Shown here: positions 43,474 to 53,008 of the stretch, piece after piece
Position numbering within the stretch: the stretch's first letter is position 1
Layout of the letters: every line of letters begins with the position of its first letter
Source of the DNA: an uncultured Alistipes sp.
GTDB taxonomy: Bacteria > Bacteroidota > Bacteroidia > Bacteroidales > Rikenellaceae
DNA length: 64,000 nt
Reading direction: 5' to 3'
Assembly (NCBI GenBank): GCA_944326855.1
Contig: CALVFO010000054.1
Location: 1-64,000, forward strand
Program-made: the position numbers and the translations under genes
Notes under the pieces: generated by a model
What the model was told of the DNA's origin: nothing
Seen by the model: the letters and a program-made list of their open reading frames with translations, nothing else
Database searches by the model: none

Positions 43474-44919
43474 ATGTTATCGAAACTTTTGCATGGCGTG
43501 GAAGTGCTTGCCCTCGAGGGAAATGCTTCCGTGCAAGTGAGTGCCTTGGCGTTCGATTCCCGTCAGGTGGGACCCGGAACGCTTTTTTTTGCTACCCGGG
43601 GAACCCGGGTCGATGGCCATGATTACATAGATGCCGCCGTAACCGGTGGAGCGTCGGCCGTCATTTGCGAAACGATGCCTGCACACCTCGCAGACGGAGT
43701 GACGTATGTGCGGGTGGCGGATTCCACCGTAGCCTTGGGGCTGGTGGCTTCGAATTTCTATGGCCGCCCCAGCGAGAAACTCAAATTGGTCGGCGTGACC
43801 GGAACCAACGGCAAAACAACGACCGCTACGTTGCTCTACGATCTTTTCCGTAAATTGGGCTACAAGGCGGGGCTGATTTCGACGGTGGTTTACCGGGTGG
43901 ATGACCGCCGAATCGATTCGACTCATACGACTCCCGACAGCATCCGTCTGAACGAGATGTTGGCCGAAATGGTCGAGATCGGGTGCGAATACTGTTTTAT
44001 GGAAGTCAGCTCCCACTCGTTGGTGCAGCATCGTACCGCGGGCCTGACCTTTGCCGGAGGCCTTTTCAGCAACATCACCCACGATCACCTCGATTATCAT
44101 AAAACCTTCGCCGAGTACATCAAGGCCAAAAAACTGTTCTTCGATGGCCTGCCTCACGGGGCATTCGCACTGACCAATCTCGATGATCGCAACGGGATGG
44201 TCATGGTTCAGAATACCAGGGCCGAGGTGAAGACCTATTCGCTGAAATCATTCGCCGACTTCCGTTGCCGCATCGTGGAGATGCTTTTCGATGGTATGTT
44301 GCTGAATCTGAACGACCGGGAAGTGTGGGTGAATTTCCTGGGACGTTTCAATGCCTACAATCTGACCTGTGTCTACGGAGCCGCGTTGTTGTTGGGGGCC
44401 GATCCGGATGAGGTGTTGCGGATTCTCAGTGAGTTGCACGCCGTGGACGGTCGTTTCGAGGCGATCCGCTCGAAGGAGGGCGTGACGGCCATCGTGGATT
44501 ATGCCCATACGCCCGATGCCTTGCAGAATGTCATCGATACCATCAACGAAATCCGGACACCCGACCGGCATTTGTATGTCGTGGTGGGGTGCGGGGGCAA
44601 TCGCGATGCCACCAAACGACCCGAAATGGCGCATATCGCCGCTTCGGGGGGCGATATGGCCATACTGACCTCGGATAACCCCCGTCTGGAGGATCCGGAA
44701 GCCATTATCGAACAGATGAAGGCCGGGCTCGAACCCGGTGACCGATACCTGGCCATTACCAACCGTCGGGAGGCAATTCGTGCGGCGGTGGCGTTGGCCC
44801 GTCCGGGCGATATCGTGCTGGTGGCCGGCAAGGGACACGAAACCTATCAGGACGCCGGCGGGGTAAAAAGCCATTTCGATGACCGGGAAGAGGTGAGAAA
44901 AGCCATGAATCTCGGTTGA
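43474..44919 (+). CDS. murE: UDP-MurNAc-L-Ala-D-Glu ligase, meso-diaminopimelate adding
   Basis: 481 residues from ATG 43474; a start six codons earlier would lie on the promoter. Cytosolic Mur ligase. ATP loop TGTNGKTTT at 109-117, and DNPR at 401-404, which in this family selects meso-diaminopimelate over lysine. So the peptidoglycan is predicted to be the DAP type. The C-terminal KGHETYQ motif is present. It is the first gene of the murE-mraY-murD run and has its own promoter, separated from ftsI by three unrelated genes. Confidence 0.96.
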   Translation: MLSKLLHGVEVLALEGNASVQVSALAFDSRQVGPGTLFFATRGTRVDGHDYIDAAVTGGASAVICETMPAHLADGVTYVRVADSTVALGLVASNFYGRPSEKLKLVGVTGTNGKTTTATLLYDLFRKLGYKAGLISTVVYRVDDRRIDSTHTTPDSIRLNEMLAEMVEIGCEYCFMEVSSHSLVQHRTAGLTFAGGLFSNITHDHLDYHKTFAEYIKAKKLFFDGLPHGAFALTNLDDRNGMVMVQNTRAEVKTYSLKSFADFRCRIVEMLFDGMLLNLNDREVWVNFLGRFNAYNLTCVYGAALLLGADPDEVLRILSELHAVDGRFEAIRSKEGVTAIVDYAHTPDALQNVIDTINEIRTPDRHLYVVVGCGGNRDATKRPEMAHIAASGGDMAILTSDNPRLEDPEAIIEQMKAGLEPGDRYLAITNRREAIRAAVALARPGDIVLVAGKGHETYQDAGGVKSHFDDREEVRKAMNLG

Positions 44920-44986
44920 TGACCCGTATTCGGGGGACCCGAGACAGGACTCCCGAGACGAATCGATATCGTAAAAATCTGCATGT

Positions 44987-46234
44987 ATGTTATATCTTTT
45001 ACTCAAGTATTTGTCGCAGCATTTCGATATACCCGGGATCGGGATGTTCATGTCGTTGTCGTTCCGGGCTTCGATGGGGGTGATTCTGGCCCTGGCGATC
45101 GGGATGATTTTCGGACGGCGCATCATCCGGCTCTTGCAGCGCCACCAGATCGGGGAAGAGGTGCGTAACCTGGGCCTCGAAGGGCAACTCCAGAAACGGG
45201 GAACCCCGACCATGGGGGGACTGATCATCCTGGCAGCTATTCTGATCCCTACGCTGCTGTTCGCCGACCTGACCAATATCTATGTGCTGTTGATGATCGT
45301 CTCCACCGTTTGGCTGGGTCTGATCGGATTTCTGGATGACTACATCAAGGTTTTCCGCAAAAATAAGGAGGGCCTGAAAGGTCGCTTCAAAGTGGTGGGC
45401 CAGGTGGGCCTGGGTATTATCGTGGGATGTGCCATGTGGATGAGCCCCGATATCGTGATCAAGGAAAAGCAGGCTACCCGGGCGGCGGGAACTCACCTCG
45501 AATACGTGGATAACAACGGTGCCCGTAATGCCGTCTATATGGGGCCGGAACAAAAAAGCAATAAGACGACCATCCCGTTTATCAAGGATAACGAATTCGA
45601 CTATCGTTGGTTGGTGCCCGGCCAGGGAGCCACGAGCGATGCACTCAGCTGGATCGTGTATGTGCTGGTGGCGATTCTGGTCATTACGGCCGTTTCTAAC
45701 GGAGCCAATCTGACGGATGGATTGGACGGTCTGGCTTCGGGGGTGTCGGCGGTCATTGTGATTGTCCTGGGGGCGCTGGCCTATCTGTCGGGGAACGTCA
45801 TTTACGCCGATTACCTCAATATCATGTATATCCCGACGAGTGGCGAACTGGTGGTCTTTGCGACGATCTTTGCCGGGGCCCTGATCGGATTTCTGTGGTA
45901 TAACTGTTATCCGGCTCAGGTATTTATGGGTGATACGGGTTCGTTGGCCATCGGCGGAATCATCGCTGTGTTCGCCCTGCTGATCCGCAAGGAGTTGCTG
46001 TTGCCGATTCTGTGCGGTATTTTCTTCGTGGAAAGCCTTTCGGTCATTATACAGGTTGCTTATTTTAAATACACCAAGCGTAAATACGGCGAAGGACGAC
46101 GGGTCTTTCTGATGTCCCCGTTGCACCATCACTACCAGAAAAAGGGGTATTTCGAATCGAAAATCGTAATTCGTTTTTGGATCGTGCAGCTGTTGTTGGC
46201 CGCCATTACGCTGGTAACGCTTAAAATTCGATAA
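44987..46234 (+). CDS. mraY: phospho-MurNAc-pentapeptide transferase
   Basis: 415 residues, about ten membrane helices. Inner-membrane enzyme making lipid I. It shows [19 protein letters not shown], the [13 protein letters not shown] catalytic motif and the C-terminal [11 protein letters not shown]. An extra polar loop of about 60 residues near the middle ([18 protein letters not shown]) makes it longer than the 360-residue E. coli enzyme, as is common in Bacteroidetes. 67 bases after murE and 5 before murD. Confidence 0.96.
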   Translation: MLYLLLKYLSQHFDIPGIGMFMSLSFRASMGVILALAIGMIFGRRIIRLLQRHQIGEEVRNLGLEGQLQKRGTPTMGGLIILAAILIPTLLFADLTNIYVLLMIVSTVWLGLIGFLDDYIKVFRKNKEGLKGRFKVVGQVGLGIIVGCAMWMSPDIVIKEKQATRAAGTHLEYVDNNGARNAVYMGPEQKSNKTTIPFIKDNEFDYRWLVPGQGATSDALSWIVYVLVAILVITAVSNGANLTDGLDGLASGVSAVIVIVLGALAYLSGNVIYADYLNIMYIPTSGELVVFATIFAGALIGFLWYNCYPAQVFMGDTGSLAIGGIIAVFALLIRKELLLPILCGIFFVESLSVIIQVAYFKYTKRKYGEGRRVFLMSPLHHHYQKKGYFESKIVIRFWIVQLLLAAITLVTLKIR

Positions 46235-46239
46235 GAATC

Positions 46240-47580
46240 ATGGAAAGAATCGTCGTATTGGGAGGTGGCGAAAGCGGCTGCGGGTCGGCGGTGTTGGCCC
46301 GGGTCAAAGGAATGGATGTCTTTTTGTCCGATGCCGGAACGCTGGCTCCGAAATACAAGGCGCTGCTCGAACGTTGGAACGTGCCTTATGAGGAAGGCGG
46401 ACATACCGCGGAGAAGATCTTGTCGGCCGACCGGGTGGTCAAGAGTCCCGGCATTCCCGATAAGGCACCCATGGTAAAAGCGGTGCGCGAAAAGGGCATT
46501 CCGGTGATCTCCGAGATCGAATTCGCCGGGGCGTATACCGATGCGAAAACGATCTGCATCACGGGCAGCAACGGTAAAACCACGACCACGACGCTGATTT
46601 ACGAGATGCTCTCTCAGGCGGGAATGAATGTGGGACTGGCCGGCAATATCGGCGAAAGTTTCGCGCTGGCCGTGGCGACGCGTTCCTATGACTGGTATGT
46701 GATCGAACTGAGCAGCTTCCAGTTGGACGGCATGTACGACTTTCGGGCCGATATCGGGGTGCTGATGAACATCACCCCCGACCATCTCGACCGGTACGAT
46801 TACTGTTTTCAGAACTATATCGACAGTAAATTCCGCATTATCCGCAATCAGCGTCCCGAAGATCGTTTTATTTATTGCGCCGACGATCCGGTGACCCGGG
46901 AAAATCTCTCCCGTCACGTATTGATGATGCAGACGCTGCCTTTTGGGGTCTCGACTGTGGACGGATGCAGTGCGACGTGGCACGACGGAATGATTCATGC
47001 CGAGACCGACGCTCGTCGTTTGGATATCGCCTGGAGCGATATTCCCCTGATGGGCGTTCATAATATGTATAACGTTATGGCCGCTTCGTTGGCGGCTCTG
47101 TCGGCCGGGGTGGATCCGCAAAGCATCGCCCGAACGCTGCGTACTTTCCGGGGGGTGGAACATCGGCTGGAGCCCTGCGGCGAGATCGATGGCGTGTTGT
47201 ACATCAACGATTCCAAGGCGACCAATGTCGATTCGGTTTTTTATGCGCTGGGCGGGATGACGCGTCCGGTGGTGTGGATTGCCGGAGGAACGGACAAGGG
47301 CAATGATTACGCCCGGCTTTATGCGTTGGCGGAAGAAAAGGTGAAAGCGTTGGTTTGCATGGGGCTCGACAATGCCAAACTGGTGGACAGTTTTACCGGA
47401 CGGGTGCCTCGGGTATTTGATACGGCTTCGCTGGAAGAGGCGATGCAGGCGGTTTCCGAAGCGGTGGCTCCGGGGGATGTCGTTTTATTGTCGCCGGCGT
47501 GTGCCAGTTTCGACCTGTTTAAAAATTACGAAGATCGCGGACGTCAGTTCAAGGCAGCGGTCGAAGCCTTGAAACGTTGA
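46240..47580 (+). CDS. murD: UDP-MurNAc-L-Ala D-glutamate ligase
   Basis: 446 residues. Cytosolic Mur ligase adding D-glutamate. The N-terminal Rossmann VLGGGESGCGSA is followed by the ATP loop GSNGKTT at 109-115. Central ITPDHLDRYD and C-terminal YINDSKATNVDS match the family. It follows mraY by five bases, so co-translation is likely. 240 bases then separate it from ftsW. Confidence 0.96.
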   Translation: MERIVVLGGGESGCGSAVLARVKGMDVFLSDAGTLAPKYKALLERWNVPYEEGGHTAEKILSADRVVKSPGIPDKAPMVKAVREKGIPVISEIEFAGAYTDAKTICITGSNGKTTTTTLIYEMLSQAGMNVGLAGNIGESFALAVATRSYDWYVIELSSFQLDGMYDFRADIGVLMNITPDHLDRYDYCFQNYIDSKFRIIRNQRPEDRFIYCADDPVTRENLSRHVLMMQTLPFGVSTVDGCSATWHDGMIHAETDARRLDIAWSDIPLMGVHNMYNVMAASLAALSAGVDPQSIARTLRTFRGVEHRLEPCGEIDGVLYINDSKATNVDSVFYALGGMTRPVVWIAGGTDKGNDYARLYALAEEKVKALVCMGLDNAKLVDSFTGRVPRVFDTASLEEAMQAVSEAVAPGDVVLLSPACASFDLFKNYEDRGRQFKAAVEALKR

Positions 47581-47819
47581 ATGCGGATCGGCGTCGGCCT
47601 GCCTGAAAGTACAGCGGTGCGGACGAGAGCCTGTGAAGGGAGACTTTCGCAAACATCGCGCGGGAATGCTCTCTGAGGTGGAACCCGATGGAGAATCGTT
47701 TCCGGACACGACGCTTTGGCGGGATGCGTTGAAACGGCCACGGCCCTGAAAACTTTTGAAAATTTCAGTAAAAACGGACGGAAGCACGGCTTTCGCAAAA
47801 TCGAGGATACGGATATCGC

Positions 47820-49109
47820 ATGAACGAACAAACCCAATCGAAAGAACCTCAAACATCGATCGGACTCTTCGATCGGATGTTCAGCGGCGACCGCGTATTG
47901 TGGATCATCATCTCTTTTCTGGCGGTTTTTTCGCTGTTGGTGGTCTATTCCTCGACGGCTTCGATGGCGTACCGGAAGGCGGGAGGAGATACGGCGCATT
48001 ATTTCTTTTCTCAGTTGAAGTTCATCGCGATGGGCTTCCTGATCATGATTGCCGTTCATCGGATCAATTATCAGAAATATGTGCGTTTTACGACCCTGTT
48101 GTTCTGGGCGGCACTGGGATTCATGGCGTTGACCTTCATTATCGGAGTCAACCTGAACAGCGCGGCCCGGTGGATTCGGGTGCCGTTGATTGGGGTGACG
48201 TTTCAACCTTCTGATTTCCTGCGGGTAACGCTGATTGCTTTGCTGGCGCAGCAGTTGGCCAAACGCCAGAGTTATATCGCGAAAATACCGATTCTGCCCG
48301 CCTTGACCTCGGGCGGATGGAGGCGCAATCCCAAGAAAAACATGGATATTCTGCGCTCGACCACCTTGCCGTTGTTGGGTCCGATCGTGATTGCCTGCGG
48401 CGCCATCTTCGTATCGAACTTTTCCACGGCTGCCATTACCTTCGGAACCTGCTGCGTAATGCTCTATATCGGACGGGTGAGACTGCGGGAGTTAGGACGG
48501 TTGATCTCCCTGGTGATCGTGACGATGGTGGCGGCCGTGACGGTGATGTATATCTTCAACATCGGACGTTCGCATACCTGGGTCAATCGTCTGGGCCTGG
48601 GCGATCTCGTCAACCAGAGCGAACAGGTACAGGCTCAGAGCGATGACGACGACCTGCAGAAAGATCAGGCGATGATCGCCATCGCTTCGGGTCAGATCAC
48701 CGGTAAGGGCCCCGGAAACAGTACGCAGCGTTCGAATCTGCCGCATGCCTATTCCGATTTCGCGTATGCGTTTATTGTCGAGGAATACGGTTTTATCGGG
48801 GCTGTGGGCATTTTATTTCTGTATCTTTGTATTTTCTTCCGGGGAATCGTTATCTTTCAGCGTTGCGGGACGGCTCTGCCCAGCCTGTTGGTGCTGGGCC
48901 TGAGTCTGATGATCACCCTGCAGGCCATCAGCAACATGATGGTGTCGGTGGGGTATTTTCCGGTGACGGGCCAGACCCTGCCGTTGATCAGTCTGGGAGG
49001 GTCGTCGGTGATTTTTACGAGTTTGGCTTTGGGTATGATTTTGGGAATCAGTCGTCAGATGAAGGAACAATCGCTGGACAAACCCAAAAACGAATCCTTA
49101 TTAGAATAG
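47820..49109 (+). CDS. ftsW: septal peptidoglycan polymerase FtsW
   Basis: 429 residues with about ten membrane helices, SEDS family. It polymerises lipid II with FtsI at the septum. Signature NLPHAYSDFAYAFIVEEYG and the GYFPVTGQTLPLISLGGSS helix are intact. A polar segment (VQAQSDDDDLQKDQ) sits in the large periplasmic loop. An open upstream frame to 47756 lacks homology. Four bases before murG. Confidence 0.95.
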   Translation: MNEQTQSKEPQTSIGLFDRMFSGDRVLWIIISFLAVFSLLVVYSSTASMAYRKAGGDTAHYFFSQLKFIAMGFLIMIAVHRINYQKYVRFTTLLFWAALGFMALTFIIGVNLNSAARWIRVPLIGVTFQPSDFLRVTLIALLAQQLAKRQSYIAKIPILPALTSGGWRRNPKKNMDILRSTTLPLLGPIVIACGAIFVSNFSTAAITFGTCCVMLYIGRVRLRELGRLISLVIVTMVAAVTVMYIFNIGRSHTWVNRLGLGDLVNQSEQVQAQSDDDDLQKDQAMIAIASGQITGKGPGNSTQRSNLPHAYSDFAYAFIVEEYGFIGAVGILFLYLCIFFRGIVIFQRCGTALPSLLVLGLSLMITLQAISNMMVSVGYFPVTGQTLPLISLGGSSVIFTSLALGMILGISRQMKEQSLDKPKNESLLE

Positions 49110-49112
49110 GTC

Positions 49113-50264
49113 ATGATGGATAAATTGAACGTGATTTTGAGCGGAGGCGGAACGGGCGGACATATCTATCCGGCCGTGGCCGTGGCCGAAGCGTTGCAGC
49201 GCCGTTTGGGCGATCGCGTCGAACTGTTGTTCGTGGGGGCCGAAGGCAAAATGGAAATGGAAAAAATCCCGGCCCTGGGTTATCGGATCGTGGGCTTGCC
49301 GGTGGCGGGTCTGCAGCGGAAACTGACGTTGAAAAATCTGGCTTTCCCGTTCAAATTGATGGCTTCGTATTTCAAGGCCCGTGGGGTGATTAAGGAGTTT
49401 AAGGCCGATGTGGCTGTGGGTTTCGGCGGTTATGCCAGCGCTCCGGTCTTGTGGGCGGCCCAGTTGATGGGGATTCCCACGATCATCCAGGAACAGAACT
49501 GCTATGCCGGGAAGGCCAACAAGTGGCTGGCTTCGAAAGCCACGCGGATTTGTGTGGCTTATGAGGGGGCCGAACGCTATTTTCCAAAGGATCGTATCGT
49601 GTTGACCGGCAATCCGCTTCGGGATCGTTTCGCCCGCAAGGGCGATTATCGGCGCGAGGCGTTGGAATATTTCGGGCTGAGTGCCGATAAACCGGTGGTG
49701 TTGGTCGTCGGCGGCAGCCTGGGCACCCGGACCCTGAACAACATGATGAAGGCTAATGTCGACCGCATCGTCGCCGAAGGAAAACTTCAGGTGATTTGGC
49801 AGACCGGGAAGTACTATGAACGCGAGATGGATGAATTTATGGCCTCTCGTTCATCGAAGGGAATCTGGCGGAACGCCTATATCGAGCAGATGGATATGGC
49901 CTATGCGGCGGCCGATATCGTGGTGGCCCGGGCCGGAGCCAGTACCGTATCGGAACTCTGTCTGGTGGGGAAACCGGTGATTTTCGTGCCTTCGCCCAAT
50001 GTGGCTGAGGACCATCAGACCAAGAACGCCCGGGCGCTGGAGGAAAAAGGTGCTGCCGTGGTGATTGCGGACGCTCGGGCCGTGACCGATGTTTTCCCGC
50101 AGATCGAAGTGTTGTTGGCCGATCCGGACCGGCTGAAAACGATGTCGAAACACATCTTGGCCTTGGGAATTGGAGATTCGGCCGATCGGATCGTGAACGA
50201 GATTCTCGCTTCGGTGGGTTGGCGCGAACCGAACCCGGATTCGGGGATTTCCGATCCGAAATAA
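49113..50264 (+). CDS. murG: UDP-GlcNAc transferase MurG
   Basis: 383 residues. Membrane-associated glycosyltransferase making lipid II. N-terminal SGGGTGGHIYPAVAVAEAL, VGFGGYASAP, and the C-terminal donor-binding region with GGSLGTRTLN, RAGASTVSEL and SPNVAEDHQTKNA. The start codons ATG-ATG at 49113/49116 are equivalent. It is followed by a 460-base spacer with a tandem repeat before murC. Confidence 0.96.
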   Translation: MMDKLNVILSGGGTGGHIYPAVAVAEALQRRLGDRVELLFVGAEGKMEMEKIPALGYRIVGLPVAGLQRKLTLKNLAFPFKLMASYFKARGVIKEFKADVAVGFGGYASAPVLWAAQLMGIPTIIQEQNCYAGKANKWLASKATRICVAYEGAERYFPKDRIVLTGNPLRDRFARKGDYRREALEYFGLSADKPVVLVVGGSLGTRTLNNMMKANVDRIVAEGKLQVIWQTGKYYEREMDEFMASRSSKGIWRNAYIEQMDMAYAAADIVVARAGASTVSELCLVGKPVIFVPSPNVAEDHQTKNARALEEKGAAVVIADARAVTDVFPQIEVLLADPDRLKTMSKHILALGIGDSADRIVNEILASVGWREPNPDSGISDPK

Positions 50265-50284
50265 TCGGCGGGCGACCGGGCAAA

Positions 50285-50590
50285 AGGATTCAGGGAGGCT
50301 CGGTCCGCCGAAAGGCCCGGGCCGGAGCAAAGACGGGGTGCGGAGACTGGGGACCGAAAGACCGGAGCAAGGACAGTGTGTGGAGGCCGGTTGACCGAGA
50401 AGATCGGAGCTGGAGTAAAAACACGGTGCAGAGGTCGGTTGGCCGAAAAACCGGAGTCAGAGTAAGAACGTTGTGCGGAGGTCGGTTGGTCGAGAAGATT
50501 GGAACCGGAATAGGAACACGCTGTGGAGGCCGGTTGGCAGAAAAGCCGGAGCCGGAATTGTGCGTAGAGGTTGACTGGCGGACATGCGGG
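50285..50590. repeat. degenerate tandem repeat of about 48 bp in the murG-murC spacer
   Basis: The motif GGAGGYCGGTTG and diverged forms recur at 50294, 50342, 50382, 50430, 50477, 50525 and 50566, spaced 48, 40, 48, 47, 48 and 41 bases. Each unit continues with CCGA-GA-GA-CCGGAG-type purine-rich text. About seven copies, diverged, fill most of the 462-base spacer. The 47- and 40/41-base steps break a common reading frame, which argues against a repeat protein. No similar array was found elsewhere in the window. Confidence 0.8.
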
Positions 50591-50726
50591 GCCTCTCTGT
50601 CGGGAAAACCGCTCGATCGGGGAGGGAAATGTATGAACGCGTGAATGGGAGTGCCGGGGAGTTGGCCTGGTAGGAGCGGGAAGCGCCGGAGCAACGAAAC
50701 ACGGGAAATTTGAATTATCAGGGAAA

Positions 50727-52121
50727 GTGAGCTATACGAACGTCTATTTTTTGGGGATCGGCGGCATCGGAATGAGTGCGCTGGCCCGTTATTTCGTCCA
50801 TGAAGGCCGGAAGGTGGCCGGTTATGACCGGACGTCTTCGGACTTGACCGCTGCCCTCGAAGCAGAGGGTATCACGGTGACTTACGAAGATCGGGAAGAG
50901 ACTATTCCCGAGTCGTTTCGCGATCCGGCGACCACGCTGGTCGTTTACACGCCGGCTTTGCCGCACGATCATCGGCAATGGACCTGGTTTCGTGAGCGGG
51001 GGTTCGAAATTCTGAAACGTTCCCGTATGCTGGGGATCGTTTCGGAGGGTAAATATGTGATGGCCGTGGCCGGAACCCACGGTAAAACCACGACCACGAC
51101 CCTGACCGCCTGGTTGAACCGGATTGCCGGTGGCGGAGGCAGTGCCTTTTTGGGGGGTATTTCCAAAAATTTCGACAGCAATTTGGTGTTGGGGGCGGGT
51201 GACCGTCTGGCCGTGGAAGCCGATGAGTTCGATCGCTCCTTTTTGCAGTTGCATCCCGATGTGGCGGTCGTGACGGCCGCGGATGCCGACCATCTCGATA
51301 TTTACGGAACACCCGAAGCCGTTCGGGAAGCCTTTTCCACGTTTATCTCACAGATCAAACCGGGCGGAGCGCTGATCCTTAAGGCCGGTGTGACGTTGCA
51401 GTTGCCCGAGTCGGGAATCCGGATCTATCGTTACAGCTGCGATACTCCGGCCGATTTTTATGCGACGGAGATTCGGCTGATCGAAGGAGGTCATTACCGT
51501 TTCGATATCGTGTGTCCCGACCGGGTGATTCGGGATTGTACGTTGGGCGTACCCGGTCGGATCAATATCGAAAACGCCGTGGGGGCCGTCGCCATGTTGT
51601 GGGTGGCCGGTTTCGACGAACCGAAACTGAAAGAGGCGCTGGCGTCGTTCAGTGGCGTAAAGCGTCGTTTCGACTTTTATATCAATACGCCCCGTCGTAT
51701 TTACATGGATGATTACGCGCATCATCCCCGGGAGTTGCAGGCGACCCTTACGTCGTTTCGGGCCATGTTTCCCGGGCGCAAACTGACGGTGGTATTTCAA
51801 CCGCACCTGTATACCCGAACCCGGGATTTCTTCCGGGAATTTGCCGCGGTGCTCTCCCAGGCCGATGAAGTGTTCCTGCTGCCGATTTATCCGGCCCGCG
51901 AGGAACCGATCGAAGGGGTGAGCTCCGAAATGCTGCTGGCCCAAATAACCGTACCGGCCCGGGTGGTGCAAAAGTCTGAATTGCTGGAGGTCCTGCGAGC
52001 CGAGAATCCGGAAGCCCTGATTACCTTTGGGGCCGGGGATATAGATCGATTCTGTGTGCCGATTGCCCGGATGTTGCGTGAACTGGATACTGAAACCGAA
52101 AAACTGACGGACAAATCTTGA
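50727..52121 (+). CDS. murC: UDP-MurNAc-L-alanine ligase
   Basis: 464 residues from GTG 50727 (MSYTNVYFLGIGGIGMSALA). Cytosolic Mur ligase. N-terminal Rossmann GIGGIGMSA, ATP loop GTHGKTTTT from residue 116, central EADEFDRSFL and C-terminal YAHHPREL with VVFQPHLYTRT. The stop TGA overlaps the TTG start of ftsQ by four bases. Confidence 0.95.
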   Translation: MSYTNVYFLGIGGIGMSALARYFVHEGRKVAGYDRTSSDLTAALEAEGITVTYEDREETIPESFRDPATTLVVYTPALPHDHRQWTWFRERGFEILKRSRMLGIVSEGKYVMAVAGTHGKTTTTTLTAWLNRIAGGGGSAFLGGISKNFDSNLVLGAGDRLAVEADEFDRSFLQLHPDVAVVTAADADHLDIYGTPEAVREAFSTFISQIKPGGALILKAGVTLQLPESGIRIYRYSCDTPADFYATEIRLIEGGHYRFDIVCPDRVIRDCTLGVPGRINIENAVGAVAMLWVAGFDEPKLKEALASFSGVKRRFDFYINTPRRIYMDDYAHHPRELQATLTSFRAMFPGRKLTVVFQPHLYTRTRDFFREFAAVLSQADEVFLLPIYPAREEPIEGVSSEMLLAQITVPARVVQKSELLEVLRAENPEALITFGAGDIDRFCVPIARMLRELDTETEKLTDKS

Positions 52122-52951
52122 AAAAATTCTCTTCCATGATGTGGGGGCTGCTGGCCTGGACGGCGATTTTTAGCTATATCGTCGTCACGTCCCGCTATTG
52201 CTCCGAGCAGAAAGAGAAAACGTTGTGTCGTCGTATCGAGGTCGTGGTTCAGGATAGCGCCCGCATGAGTTTCATCACACCGGCTATGGTACGTGCCTGG
52301 TTCGCCCGGGAAAAGAAAGAAATCTTTCAGCAGGAAATTTCGAAGGTGAATACCCTGGAAATCGACACCTTTATTCGTCGGCGGGGATTCGTGCGCGACG
52401 TACGGGTGTATACCTCCCTCGACGGCGTACTGCATATCGAACTGACCCAGCGCTGCCCGATCGCCCGGGTATCCAGCGCCAACGGTTATAACTTCTATAT
52501 TACCGACGACGGCTATATCCTGCCGACCCAACGACACGAGGTGGTATACGTGCCGGTAATCACGGGAATGATCCATCCTCCGTTCGCTCGGGACTATGTC
52601 GGAAGCCTGCCTCTTCCGGTGCAGGGAGACGAAAAAAAAGTGTCAAAAAATTACGTCTTTTTCTCTAATCTGATTAATTTTGTAAAATTCGTGCGAGAAG
52701 ACGATTTTTGGAACGCATTTATCGTTCAGATCGATCTTCAGGGCGGAGACGAGGCGGGTTCTGGTGACCCGCAAGTGCGTATCGTACCGCGAGTAGGCGA
52801 TCAGGTGGTCCTGTTGGGCAGCCTGGATAACTATCCTGAAAAACTCGATCGGCTCATGCGTTTCTATCGCAACGGTATGCCGTATGAGAGTTGGGATCGC
52901 TATCGTTACATCGATGTGCGCTATCAGGGACAGGTGGTTTGTACGCGCTGA
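52118..52951 (+). CDS. ftsQ: cell division protein FtsQ
   Basis: 277 residues from TTG 52118, which overlaps the murC stop (TTGA); an ATG at 52136 is the alternative. The short cytoplasmic part MKKFSSM is followed by one membrane helix (about 7-25). Then comes a periplasmic POTRA-like domain (about 40-120: TFIRRRGFVRDVRVYTSLDG) and a beta domain (TDDGYILPT). Connects FtsL/FtsB to the septal synthases. Divergent in sequence, but length and position fit. Confidence 0.88.
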   Translation: MKKFSSMMWGLLAWTAIFSYIVVTSRYCSEQKEKTLCRRIEVVVQDSARMSFITPAMVRAWFAREKKEIFQQEISKVNTLEIDTFIRRRGFVRDVRVYTSLDGVLHIELTQRCPIARVSSANGYNFYITDDGYILPTQRHEVVYVPVITGMIHPPFARDYVGSLPLPVQGDEKKVSKNYVFFSNLINFVKFVREDDFWNAFIVQIDLQGGDEAGSGDPQVRIVPRVGDQVVLLGSLDNYPEKLDRLMRFYRNGMPYESWDRYRYIDVRYQGQVVCTR

Positions 52952-53008
52952 GTTCTCGCACAGGCGGAATGCAAATCGGAAAACAACACAAGATAAAGGG
53001 CTTATAAC

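Noticed and set aside
50219-50694. Long frames on both strands across the murG-murC spacer (141 and 134 codons).
   Set aside because: They arise from the 48-bp repeat; the repeat frame changes between units, and the translations are low complexity.
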